NCBI RefSeq assembly: GCF_016219575.1
Contig: NZ_JACRMG010000027.1
Location: forward strand, 62,001 to 126,000
DNA: 64,000 nucleotides
DNA from: Bradyrhizobium sp.
GTDB lineage: Bacteria; Pseudomonadota; Alphaproteobacteria; Rhizobiales; Xanthobacteraceae
Reading direction: 5' to 3'
Positions 34,787 through 43,648 of this stretch are shown here, piece after piece (position 1 is the first letter of the stretch; each line of letters starts with the position of its first letter). The notes beneath the pieces were generated by a model. The model was not told the DNA's origin. It saw only the letters and a program-made list of their open reading frames with translations, and did no database searches. The translations under genes and the position numbers were made by a program.

Positions 34787-34866
34787 GTCCCCCTCTCAGT
34801 TGTTGCGGGCCTCTCCGGCCCAGCCTCGTCGACTACCATAAGCGCAAGGAACTGACTTGAGAAAGC

Positions 34867-36186
34867 TCAATCTTGCGCCGGGGAAGCGTTGTCGTGCTTC
34901 AGATGCCGCGTGCGGATGTTGTGAATGACGATCCATATCACCCCTACCGCAATCGGAACGAAGGCAGCCGTGGCCAACGACGGCTCGACATGCAGGCCGC
35001 TATCATGCGCTCCCTTGGCGAGATAGCCGAACAGGCTGACGACGTAATATCCGATCGCCGCCACCGACAACCCCTCGACCGTGCTTTGCATCCGCAACTG
35101 CAGCCGGGTCCGCTCATTCATGGAACGCAGCAGATCGCGGTTCTGCTCCTCGAGCTCGACATCGACGCGGGTACGCAGGAGATCGGCTGCGCGCGCGAGC
35201 TTGATCGACAGATTGGCCTGGCGCTCCTCCATGGTGGCGCAGGTCCGCATTGCCGGCGCCATCCGGCGGGCAAGAAAAGACGACCAGGTGGGATAGCCAG
35301 AAATCTCGCCGCCTTCTATGACGGACAAGCGCGCCTGTACGATGTCGTAGTAAGCCCGACTCGCACCGAAGCGGAACAGGCTGGCCGCCGCCCCACGCTC
35401 GAGCGAGGCGGCAAGCGCAGTCAGTTCGCCCAGAAGGTGATTGTTGAGCTTCAGGTCCTCGGCGCCCTGCATTTCCTCGAGCACATCGACCAGACGTCGC
35501 CCGATATGGTCGACCGAAGGCGCAAGCTCGAGCGCCGCGGGAAGGCCGAGCAGCGCCAGCGTCCGATAGGTTTCGATCTCCAATACCCGCTGCACCAAGG
35601 CGCCGAGACGACCGGGCGACAGTCCCTCGTTGCAGACGAGAACGCGAACGAAACCCTGCTCATCCGCGCGAAAATCCGAGGCAACGACGGCAGCACCGCT
35701 TCGCACGGCGACCATTGCAAGACTGTTCCTTTCCAACAACTGCTCGGCGCGTTCGACCGCGGCGGGTGTCTGCTCGACCTCGAGCTTGACCGCCACCAGC
35801 AGCCGGCCGGTCAGCGGGAGCGAGTGGATCAACGACGAAAGCTCCTCGCTCACCTCGCCGAACACGCGCGACGTCGATTCCGTCTTGCTCCAGATCCAGG
35901 TGAACGTCGTGAACTCCGAATGCTGTTCCCAACGCAACAGGATCGATCCGATATTCGCCTGATGGTGTTTGGCGGTCGGCTCCGGCGCGTCAAGTCTATG
36001 CGCCTCGCAAAAAGCAACAAGGCTTTTCCGGTCGTTGGCTGCCGCCTCGCCATGGTTGAGGAACGCCAGGCGGAGCACGCCGAGCGGCGCCGTCAGCCGC
36101 GTGAACGGGCGGGCATGCACCTCGCCGAGTATCGCCTCGCGTTGCGGATGAAGCTCGAAGCCAGCAAGACCGGTGTCTCGATCCAT
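34867..36186 (-). CDS. DUF3422 membrane protein
   Basis: 439 aa. The N-terminal part (HPQREAILGEVHARPF, LRLAFLNHGE, WEQHSEFTTFTWI) and the coiled-coil-like middle (ARAADLLRTRVDVELEEQNRDLLRSMN) match the DUF3422 family as I know it. The C-terminus has two hydrophobic spans (GLSVAAIGYYVVSLFGYLA and a second one ending in VIWIVIHNI). Function is not known. It is 80 bases downstream of the hupU start side on the same strand, so it would be read through into hupUV only if no promoter or terminator intervenes. Confidence 0.82.
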   Translation of the reverse strand: MDRDTGLAGFELHPQREAILGEVHARPFTRLTAPLGVLRLAFLNHGEAAANDRKSLVAFCEAHRLDAPEPTAKHHQANIGSILLRWEQHSEFTTFTWIWSKTESTSRVFGEVSEELSSLIHSLPLTGRLLVAVKLEVEQTPAAVERAEQLLERNSLAMVAVRSGAAVVASDFRADEQGFVRVLVCNEGLSPGRLGALVQRVLEIETYRTLALLGLPAALELAPSVDHIGRRLVDVLEEMQGAEDLKLNNHLLGELTALAASLERGAAASLFRFGASRAYYDIVQARLSVIEGGEISGYPTWSSFLARRMAPAMRTCATMEERQANLSIKLARAADLLRTRVDVELEEQNRDLLRSMNERTRLQLRMQSTVEGLSVAAIGYYVVSLFGYLAKGAHDSGLHVEPSLATAAFVPIAVGVIWIVIHNIRTRHLKHDNASPAQD

Positions 36187-36298
36187 TCAATGCCCTCGAT
36201 GGCGCTCCGGCCGCACCGTGCGAGCCGACCGTTCACTACCACAGGCCCCCCCTCCCCGCGCAACCGCAGCCGGCTCGATTCTGACCGATCCGGAGAGT

Positions 36299-38410
36299 TC
36301 ACGCCGCCGCCACGTTGGCCATGAACCGGTCGAGCTCGGCACGAAGGCGGTGGCTTGCTTCGGCAAGTCCCCGCGCAGACTGCAGCACCGCTGACGCGGC
36401 CGAACCTGTCTCGGTCGCCTCGCGATTGACCTGCTCGAGATTGGCCGACATCTGACCCGTGCCTGACGCAGCCTGCTGCGCACTTCGCGCAATCTCCAGC
36501 GTGGTGGCGGTCTGCTGGTCGACCGCGGATGCGATGGAACTCGAGATGGAGGAGATCTCGCCGATCGTGCCGGCAATTTTCTTGATCGACACGATCGATT
36601 CACCTGTCGCCTGCTGCATGCCCTGGACATGGGAGCCGATCTCCTCAGTCGCCCGCGCGGTCTGGCTCGCAAGCGACTTCACCTCGGACGCGACCACGGC
36701 AAAGCCGCGCCCGGCCTCGCCGGCGCGTGCCGCTTCGATCGTGGCATTGAGCGCCAGCAGATTGGTTTGCTCCGCGACCGCCGTGATCAGCTTCACGACA
36801 TTCCCGATCTGATGCGAGGCCTCGGCCAGCGTCGCGATCCGCAGGTCGGTTTCCTTGGCCTGCTGCACCGCGTTTTCCGAGATGTCGTTCGAATTTCTCA
36901 CCTGGGTACGGATCTCGTTGATCGAGAGCGACAACTCTTCGGCGGCTGCCGCAACCGAGCGGATGCTACCGGCCGATTCCCGGGACGCGCCTACCACCGC
37001 AGTGGTGAGTTGTCCCGCCGCTTCGGCGTTGCGGGAAAGCGTGGAGGCGGCTGCTTCCAGGTGCCGGGCCGAGTTCGATATGTCGTTGACGACGTCGCCG
37101 ACGGCAGCTTCGAAGCCACCGGCAAATCTGGCCAGTTCGGCGCGGCGCAGTTCGGCTGCGGACTTGCTGCGCTCCTCGATCTCGGCGGCTTCCCGCTCGG
37201 CGCGCTCAATTGCCTGGCGCTTGAACATCTCCACCGCACCGGCCATCCTGCCGACCTCGTCGCGCCGGCCGAGACCCGGCAGCACGATCTCGTACTTTCC
37301 CCTGGAGAGTTCGATCATGGCGCTGCACATCGAAATCACCGGCCGCGCGATGCCGTGCCCGATCGCAAAGGAGAGCACGAGTCCGATCGCGATCGAAGCG
37401 AGTGCAAGTGCCACCACGATCGATTGGCCGCTTGCGATCTGCTCCGACGTTTTCTTTTCTGCGTCAACCTGCCCGGCGATCGCAACGCGTTTGATCGAGG
37501 CCGCCGCCCCTGAAAGGCTGTGGCGCAGCTGCCGCATGGCTTCCGTCAGGCGTTCTATCTCCCGACCCGATGCAACGGCCCGGGCAAATCCGTCGCGATA
37601 GGCGATGATGCGATCGGCAAGGGACTTTTCTCCGGCCGCGTCCATCCCGCGCAGCGCGCCCTGATCGATCATACCGGCGATCGCCTCCAGCCGCCGCACC
37701 GCGCCTTCGGCAAGTTCACTGTCGTGCCTTTTCAGTTCCGTTGCCGCCATGAGGCTCACCGCCTCGAAGCGCTCGATGAGGTCGGCTGCGGTTGCCGTAC
37801 CGTCGTTGTCGCGCCGGACCTCAGTCGACTTCGCTGCTGAGAGACCGGATCCTATTGCGACCGCTCCTTCGGCCAGCGCCACGCGAAGGCGATCGATCTC
37901 CGATCGCAGCGCCAGCACCTTGTTGAAGGAATCCGTATAGGCGCGATAGGCCTCGAACAGATCCTTGATCGATTGCTGCCAGTTCAAGGTCGAAGTCTCG
38001 GTCTTGGCGGCGGTAATGGTGCGCTCGAGCCCACGCCTCGCCTCTTCGGCAGCAGCTTCCGCCTCTTTGGTCCCGGTCAGCGCGAAATGGCGGGCATTGT
38101 TCTGATAAGTAGCCAATGAACTGTCGATCTCGCGCGCATAGTCGGATTCGGACATGCTGATCCGGTAGACGCTGAAACCGTCGAGAATCTTTTCGTAACC
38201 GAGCCAGGCGCCGCCCATGGTGACGGCGGACAACAACAGGACTACCGCAAATCCCATCATGATCTTCACCTTGATGGAGAAGTTGGCGAAGACCGGCTCG
38301 CTCTTTGGAAGGCTCATGGCGGCGGCGTTCATCTTTCCCTGCCCGCGGAAGAGGTCGGCAATCCCCTGCCGTTGCGAGACGAAAGCACGGGCGATGTAGG
38401 TCTGACTCAT
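36299..38410 (-). CDS. Methyl-accepting chemotaxis protein
   Basis: Up to 703 aa from 38410; a Met at 38332 with GGGAAAG upstream gives a start closer to the first membrane span and may be the true one. Layout: membrane span (MMGFAVVLLLSAVTMGGAWL), an all-helical periplasmic domain of about 280 residues, second span (VVALALASIAIGLVLSFAIG), HAMP, and a cytoplasmic signalling domain with the conserved tip VVASEVKSLASQTARATEEI. The ligand is unknown. It lies between the H2 sensor and a second hydrogenase cytochrome gene. Confidence 0.9.
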   Translation of the reverse strand: MSQTYIARAFVSQRQGIADLFRGQGKMNAAAMSLPKSEPVFANFSIKVKIMMGFAVVLLLSAVTMGGAWLGYEKILDGFSVYRISMSESDYAREIDSSLATYQNNARHFALTGTKEAEAAAEEARRGLERTITAAKTETSTLNWQQSIKDLFEAYRAYTDSFNKVLALRSEIDRLRVALAEGAVAIGSGLSAAKSTEVRRDNDGTATAADLIERFEAVSLMAATELKRHDSELAEGAVRRLEAIAGMIDQGALRGMDAAGEKSLADRIIAYRDGFARAVASGREIERLTEAMRQLRHSLSGAAASIKRVAIAGQVDAEKKTSEQIASGQSIVVALALASIAIGLVLSFAIGHGIARPVISMCSAMIELSRGKYEIVLPGLGRRDEVGRMAGAVEMFKRQAIERAEREAAEIEERSKSAAELRRAELARFAGGFEAAVGDVVNDISNSARHLEAAASTLSRNAEAAGQLTTAVVGASRESAGSIRSVAAAAEELSLSINEIRTQVRNSNDISENAVQQAKETDLRIATLAEASHQIGNVVKLITAVAEQTNLLALNATIEAARAGEAGRGFAVVASEVKSLASQTARATEEIGSHVQGMQQATGESIVSIKKIAGTIGEISSISSSIASAVDQQTATTLEIARSAQQAASGTGQMSANLEQVNREATETGSAASAVLQSARGLAEASHRLRAELDRFMANVAAA

Positions 38411-38789
38411 TTCGCAATATCCGTTGGCTGGAAGCTCGAAATGAACCGACGATGACGGCTACTCCCCTAAACATCGGTAAACCGTGAATTGCCGCGGTGC
38501 GGCGAATGGCGCCGTCACGATGCAACGCCCCGTCGTACATGGTGCCCATTTGCTCGACCACATCGCACAGGCGATGAAAAAGATGATGGAGTTTCAAGCG
38601 AGGCATGAAAGGAAAATTTCCACGCATAGAAAGAGCTTGTTTCCATTTCCGCAATTCTTCGGCGCATTCGGGCGTCACGAAAAATTTTTCGCCACCGTGA
38701 TTCTGCCGGCGAGCCATCGCGATATTGTCTTAAGCAACGGCTGATTCGCTTGTTCGTTGCGTCGAATCGCTCGAGAGCAGGAGCAAACG
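38411..38789. other. Gene-free stretch between the chemoreceptor and hupC2
   Basis: 379 bases between divergent genes, AT-richer than the coding neighbours. A leftward open frame from 38717 (beginning MARRQNHGGEKFFVTPECAE) is continuous with a shadow frame of the chemoreceptor gene, so I do not call it. No sigma-54, FixK or NikR-like site was found. The last bases carry the ribosome site (CAGGAGC) for the gene at 38790. Confidence 0.4.
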
Positions 38790-39515
38790 ATGACCGAGAT
38801 CTCCGGGATACCGGGAACGCTCGATGCGGTCGACGCCGCCGGCAGGAGCCGTCAATCGATCTACGTCTACGAGGCGCCGGTGCGGATCTGGCACTGGCTG
38901 AATGCGGCCGCGATCTGCCTTCTGGCCGTTACCGGCTATCTGATCGCCTCGCCGCTGCCGTCGATGCCGGGCGAAGCCAGCAACTGGTACACGATGGGCT
39001 ACATCCGCTTCGTTCACTTCGCCTCAGGGCAGGTACTCGCGGCGGGCTTTCTCTACCGGGTTTATTGGGCCTTCGTCGGCAATCAGTATTCGCGCCAACT
39101 CTTTGCCCTGCCCTTGCACAACAGGATCTGGCGCTGGGGCCTCTTGTACGAGCTGCGCTGGTATCTGTTCCTGGTGCGCTACCCGAAGAAATATATCGGC
39201 CACAATCCGCTCGCCAATGCCGCCATGTTCCTTTTCGTCGTGGCGATGGTGATGATGATGCTGACGGGCTTTGCCCTGTATGGCGAAGGCGAGGGCGTCG
39301 ACAGCCTGTGGTACAGGTCGTTCGGCTGGGTATTCCGGATCTTTCCCAACAGCCAGGACGTGCACACCATCCATCATCTCGGCATGTGGTTCATCGTGAT
39401 CTTCGTCATCATGCACGTCTATGCCGCATTGCGCGAAGACATCATGTCGCGGCAGAGCATGCTGTCGGCCATCATCACCGGCGAGCGTACGTTTCGCGAT
39501 TCCCGGCCGGACTGA
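38790..39515 (+). CDS. Second HupC-like cytochrome b (orphan)
   Basis: 241 aa from the ATG at 38790. Four membrane spans and the heme His residues of HupC are kept: VRIWHWLNAAAIC, FVHFASGQVLAAGFLYRVYW, IHHLGMWFIVIFVIMHVYAA, and C-terminal DIMSRQSMLSAIITGERTFRD. It is clearly a paralogue of HupC (28458) but has no hydrogenase subunits next to it and is on the opposite strand. It may serve HupSL under other conditions, or another oxidoreductase. Confidence 0.9.
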   Translation: MTEISGIPGTLDAVDAAGRSRQSIYVYEAPVRIWHWLNAAAICLLAVTGYLIASPLPSMPGEASNWYTMGYIRFVHFASGQVLAAGFLYRVYWAFVGNQYSRQLFALPLHNRIWRWGLLYELRWYLFLVRYPKKYIGHNPLANAAMFLFVVAMVMMMLTGFALYGEGEGVDSLWYRSFGWVFRIFPNSQDVHTIHHLGMWFIVIFVIMHVYAALREDIMSRQSMLSAIITGERTFRDSRPD

Positions 39516-39520
39516 GTTCG

Positions 39521-41833
39521 TCAAAACGTCCCCGCCAGCGTCAGACGCAGCGCGAGCGGCTCGACCGGGTGCAGGACGTAGTCCATCACGCCGTTGCGGC
39601 ACACGGCCGCAGGCGCCGTCTGCACGGGATAGCAGAGGCCGTAGAGCGGATCGGTCCTGAGGAGCGAACCGTAGGCGTAGGTGATCTGGTTGGCCCTGGC
39701 ATTGAACAAGTTCAGTGCGTCGAGTTGGATACGCCAGCCGTTGTCGGTGCGGTAACCGATCCGCCCGTTCACAGTGCTAACCGGCGAGGAACGGAACGCA
39801 TTGTCCTCCGTCAGCGGAGTGGAACCGAGGTAGCGCCAGCGCAACGCGCCAAACCAGCCGGTCTTCTCGCCCAGCGTGACGCCGGCAGATGCCACCATCG
39901 CCGGGGCATTCGGAATGTAGTTGCCAGGCGCATTGCCGATCTGCGCGTCGGGATAACCGGCAAGCGAAGCGTAAACCGCAGCCTGGTCGCTGTTGTTGCC
40001 GAGAAAGCGCGCATGCGTCATGGCGAGGTTGGCTTCGATGTCGATCCAGGATCTCGGCCGGTAGTGGTTGGTCCATTCGAAACCGTAGCGCCGGCTCGGA
40101 CGGCTGGCGGAGGTATCGCCACTGTCGCCGTTGAATACGATCTCGGAGTCCTGATTGAGAATGAAGACGCTTAGTGACGTGTCGAGGTCCGGGATGAACT
40201 TGCTGCGAAAGCCAACCTCGGCACCCTTGCCGCGCACCAGGAGCGGGGAGGGCGTGAGTTTCGTGGTAGGATCGGCCGGATCCTCCGTCGTCGTCGCGCC
40301 GCGCGCGTCATTGCTGTGCACGCCGTAGCCGGCGCCGATGAAGAATTCGGTCTTGTTGAACGGTCCTATCGTCATTGTGAATTTGGGGCTGGCGAGCGCA
40401 GCGCTGGCATGGCCGGAGTTGTTGGCATTGAACGCGGAATTGACGCGCGCGTCGTAAATATCTGCGCGAAGGCCCGCCGTCGTCCTCAACCAGTCGGTCC
40501 AGCCCACGGTGGTCTGCCCATAGATGCCGACACTGCCCTCGCCCACCTTGTCGCTGCGGATGTTGGAAAGGAAGCCGCGCTGGAACGTATTGATCAGCGC
40601 AAGATCGATCGCATCATAGCGCGATTGCAGGCCGAAGGTCGTCTGCGCCGGCAGGCCAACGAACGATCCGCTCAGCGTGCGGGAAATATTGGCGCCGACC
40701 ATCAGCCGGTCGTCGTGCTGATGGAATTGATCGCCGAGCACGGGATTGTTCAGGAAATAGGTGAAGTTGCTGAACAGGTCGAACTGGCTCCTGACTACAT
40801 AGGCATTTGCCTTCAATGAACCGGCATTGTCGCTTTGTGCAAAGCGCGCCGAGAGCGCGAAGCGACTGGCATTGCCGCCGTCGCTCGGATCCTCAGCGCC
40901 GAACCGGCCGATCAGGCCCGAGATGATCGCGCGCTGCGGCACCTGATCGGTCGAATTCCATTTGTTGGAATAGGCCATGGCAGCCGCCGTCAGGCCGTCG
41001 GTCGCCGTGCCCTGGCTGTAGCGCACGAGCCCGTTCAGCTTGCGCACATTGTCCGGGTTGTCCCAGGGGCCGTTATAGGTTCCGACTTCCCCCGCAACGA
41101 GCAGCGTGCCGTCACCGACCTTTGCCGAATCCATGCCAAGAAGTCGGCGATAACCAAAGCTGCCCGCCGTCACCTGCGCGATCCCCTTTGCAAGGCGGTC
41201 AATCAGGCCGATATGCAGGCTGCCGACCGAACTGAAATCGCCTTCGTCGGCGAAATATGGGCCCTTGCGTACCTCCATCGCGCTGATGGTTTCCGGGATC
41301 AGCCAGTTGAGATCGGCATAGCCCTGGCCGTGCGCGTGGGTTCGCATGTTGACCGGCACGCCGTCGACGGTGATTGCGAGATCGGTGCCATGGTCGAGAT
41401 TGTAGCCGCGCAGGAAGTACTGGTTGGCCTTGCCTTCCCCTGAGTGCTGGGTGACGATCAATCCCGGCGCGGCTTCGAGCAATTCGGCCGGACGCGTGAC
41501 CGGACGCGCGCGCATTTCATCGCCGGACACGTTGATCTCGCTCGCCATGCGTTGCTGCGCGCTTGGTCCCGATGCGACACCCGGCGCGCCGCCCGAGGAA
41601 TCAGATGAGGGCGTCGCAATATAGACAATGGGGCGGCCGGCGGATGTGACAGGCTTTGCGCGGCTTCGGGCTGCGCGCTGCTTGTGGGGCTTCGGATCGG
41701 CAATCACCTCAATCGGCGGCAGCGGCGTGGCCTCTTTCGTGTCGTGAGCGGTGGCGGTATTGCTGCACGCGCCGAACGCAGCGGTGATGGCGCACCGGCA
41801 AGCAATCTCGGCCGACCTAGAACGCTTCGACCG
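39521..41833 (-). CDS. TonB-dependent outer-membrane receptor, probably for nickel
   Basis: 770 aa from the ATG at 41833, which begins a plausible signal sequence and overlaps the NiCoT gene's end by 17 bases; a longer frame to 41896 is less likely. Plug domain (PAELLEAAPGLIVTQHSGEGKANQYFLRGYN, TDLAITVDGVPVNM) and a C-terminal beta-barrel ending in an aromatic residue (LRLTLAGTF). The substrate is inferred from its operon with a nickel/cobalt permease and NikR; the sequence itself does not show metal preference. Confidence 0.88.
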   Translation of the reverse strand, partial: RSKRSRSAEIACRCAITAAFGACSNTATAHDTKEATPLPPIEVIADPKPHKQRAARSRAKPVTSAGRPIVYIATPSSDSSGGAPGVASGPSAQQRMASEINVSGDEMRARPVTRPAELLEAAPGLIVTQHSGEGKANQYFLRGYNLDHGTDLAITVDGVPVNMRTHAHGQGYADLNWLIPETISAMEVRKGPYFADEGDFSSVGSLHIGLIDRLAKGIAQVTAGSFGYRRLLGMDSAKVGDGTLLVAGEVGTYNGPWDNPDNVRKLNGLVRYSQGTATDGLTAAAMAYSNKWNSTDQVPQRAIISGLIGRFGAEDPSDGGNASRFALSARFAQSDNAGSLKANAYVVRSQFDLFSNFTYFLNNPVLGDQFHQHDDRLMVGANISRTLSGSFVGLPAQTTFGLQSRYDAIDLALINTFQRGFLSNIRSDKVGEGSVGIYGQTTVGWTDWLRTTAGLRADIYDARVNSAFNANNSGHASAALASPKFTMTIGPFNKTEFFIGAGYGVHSNDARGATTTEDPADPTTKLTPSPLLVRGKGAEVGFRSKFIPDLDTSLSVFILNQDSEIVFNGDSGDTSASRPSRRYGFEWTNHYRPRSWIDIEANLAMTHARFLGNNSDQAAVYASLAGYPDAQIGNAPGNYIPNAPAMVASAGVTLGEKTGWFGALRWRYLGSTPLTEDNAFRSSPVSTVNGRIGYRTDNGWRIQLDALNLFNARANQITYAYGSLLRTDPLYGLCYPVQTAPAAVCRNGVMDYVLHPVEPLALRLTLAGTF

Positions 41834-42920
41834 CATTGGTGCACCCGTCGCCGCGATCCCGTGCCTCGACGCGGACGGGTGTACGCCGATCAGCAAACGA
41901 CAGACGGTACAGTGCGATCGAAGCGACCCAGACCAGCGCGAACAGCCCGATCACGGCAAAGCCAAAATTGGCGAGACTGTCGTTGAGGCCCGCGACGGCT
42001 TCCCATAGCCCGCCATCGAGTCCGAACCGCTTGCCGAGCAAGGCAAACGCTTCGACGCCGCCGATGAAGACCGCAACGACCACCGAAGCTGCGGTGATCG
42101 TGAGATTGTACCAGAGTTTGCGCAACGGATCGACGAAGGCCCAACGATAGGCACTAACCATCATTGCGCTGTCGGCGGTATCGACCAGCGCCATGGCGGC
42201 GGTGAACAGCGCAGGGAATACCAGCACGTTCCACACCGATAGGCCCCGCGCGCTCTCCGCCGCCGACAGGCTGAGCAATCCGATTTCCGTCGCCGTGTCG
42301 AAGCCGAGCCCGAACAGCAGCCCGAGCGGATACATATGCCAGCTCCGAGTCACCATGCGGAACATCGGGCCCAACAGCCGCCCCAGCAGACCATGGGCTG
42401 CGGCGATGGCGTCGATGCTTTCCAACTCACCGACGCCGCGCGCGCGGACCGCGCGAAAGGTCCGCCAGAGACCGGCGAGAATGACCAGGTTGACGACAGC
42501 GATCAGCAGCAGGAACAGCGCGGAGACCGACGTGCCGATCAGGCTTCCGACGGTCCGGATCATCCCATCGCCGTCACCCAGTTGAAGAGCCGCCGCGGCC
42601 AGCAGGATCGTGCCGGCCACCACGACGGTGGAATGACCGAGAGAGAAATAGAGACCGGCGTTGCGCGGACTATCGCCGGCATGCATCAGCTTGCGCACGA
42701 CGTTGTCGATGGCCGCAATGTGATCGGCATCGACCGCGTGCCGCAGCCCAAGAACCCAGGCGAGCAAGGCCGTGCCGATGGCCGCGGGGCGGTCGGAAAA
42801 TGCCGCGAAAGCCCAGGCCCAAGCGGCGACGTTGGCGAGGATCAGTCCCGTGAACAATGAGATCGTGCCGACGCGAACTGGGCCAGGCCTTGCTACAGCG
42901 AGTGCTAAACCAACGTTCAT
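41817..42920 (-). CDS. hupN: NiCoT-family nickel/cobalt permease
   Basis: 367 aa inner-membrane protein with about eight hydrophobic spans. The family signature RHAVDADHI (60-68) and LGFDTATEIGLL are both intact, as are the LGHSTVVV-type motif (FSLGHSTVVV) and DTADSAMM. Homologues HoxN/HupN bring in nickel for hydrogenase. A NikR-like operator lies 52 bases upstream. Symbol from context with hup; specificity for nickel over cobalt is inferred. Confidence 0.93.
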   Translation of the reverse strand: MNVGLALAVARPGPVRVGTISLFTGLILANVAAWAWAFAAFSDRPAAIGTALLAWVLGLRHAVDADHIAAIDNVVRKLMHAGDSPRNAGLYFSLGHSTVVVAGTILLAAAALQLGDGDGMIRTVGSLIGTSVSALFLLLIAVVNLVILAGLWRTFRAVRARGVGELESIDAIAAAHGLLGRLLGPMFRMVTRSWHMYPLGLLFGLGFDTATEIGLLSLSAAESARGLSVWNVLVFPALFTAAMALVDTADSAMMVSAYRWAFVDPLRKLWYNLTITAASVVVAVFIGGVEAFALLGKRFGLDGGLWEAVAGLNDSLANFGFAVIGLFALVWVASIALYRLSFADRRTPVRVEARDRGDGCTNAVEAF

Positions 42921-43156
42921 CCCAGCGCTCCAATCGCGTTGAAACAGCGCGGAACGCCCGCACCGCTGAAGGTAAGATCATTTGAAACAATCATCATACT
43001 CAGAGCAAGAGCCGCGCCAGCCGCGGCCGGGCCAGCGGGCATTGACGAAAAGGCAAATGAATTCAGTTATGTCGGAGAGGGATAGGGCTGCATGACCGAA
43101 GTCCAATGCGGCCTGTGCAGGGACAAGTGGAAACCAATTGTCCAGGCAGTGGCAAC
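42921..43156. promoter_or_regulatory. Promoter region of the nickel-uptake operon with NikR operator (42972-42999)
   Basis: GTAAGA at 42972-42977, 16 bases, then TCATAC at 42994-42999. This is one base away from the E. coli NikR operator GTATGA-N16-TCATAC. It lies 52 bases before the NiCoT start, in the right place to block its promoter. The nikR gene ends at 43157 on the same strand, so permease and regulator are probably separately promoted. The rest of the 236 bases shows nothing else I can name. Confidence 0.7.
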
Positions 43157-43648
43157 TCAGCGGCCCGACTTCGCAGGGCCTCCGGCGTGACGAACCCGGG
43201 CATGGGCATGCGTGTGGGTCTTGCCGCCATGGGCGTGCGCCTCCGCCTCGAGCGCCACCGGAACGACCACGAGCCGCCCGTGACGCACGCCACGCTCGGC
43301 GATGATGTGCTCCGAGAAATGCCGCACCTCGGCCGATGAACCGCGAAGCACGGCGACCTCAAGGCAGGACTGGTGGTCGAGATGAACGTGCACAGTTGCA
43401 ACCGAGATGTCATGATGGTCGTGTTGCGCAGTTGTCAGCCGCTTGGCGAGTTCCCGAACCTCGTGGTCGTAGACATAGACCAACGCGGCCACACAAGCGC
43501 CAGCCTCGTTCTCATGGATCGTCTCGCGCAAGCCTGTCCGCACGAGGTCGCGCAGGGCTTCCGACCGGTTCTGATAACCGCGCTCCTTCTGAAAGCGATC
43601 GAGCTCTTCGACCAGATCTTCATCGAGCGTCGCCGTGATGCGTTCCAT
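43157..43648 (-). CDS. nikR: Nickel-responsive regulator NikR with His-rich tail
   Basis: 163 aa from the ATG at 43648. N-terminal ribbon-helix-helix (ERITATLDEDLVEELDRF...RSEALRDLVRTGL). The nickel ligands of the E. coli protein fall at the same numbers: H76, H87, H89 and C95. Ordinary NikR is about 130-140 residues; this one has an extra C-terminal tail rich in His (EAEAHAHGGKTHTHAHARV). When nickel is ample it should repress the NiCoT/TonB operon. Confidence 0.95.
   Translation of the reverse strand: MERITATLDEDLVEELDRFQKERGYQNRSEALRDLVRTGLRETIHENEAGACVAALVYVYDHEVRELAKRLTTAQHDHHDISVATVHVHLDHQSCLEVAVLRGSSAEVRHFSEHIIAERGVRHGRLVVVPVALEAEAHAHGGKTHTHAHARVRHAGGPAKSGR

Noticed and set aside
38411..38717. 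Possible small leftward gene beginning MARRQNHGGEKFF
   Set aside because: The frame has no stop before running into an out-of-frame shadow of the chemoreceptor gene, has no clear ribosome site, and shows no known family.
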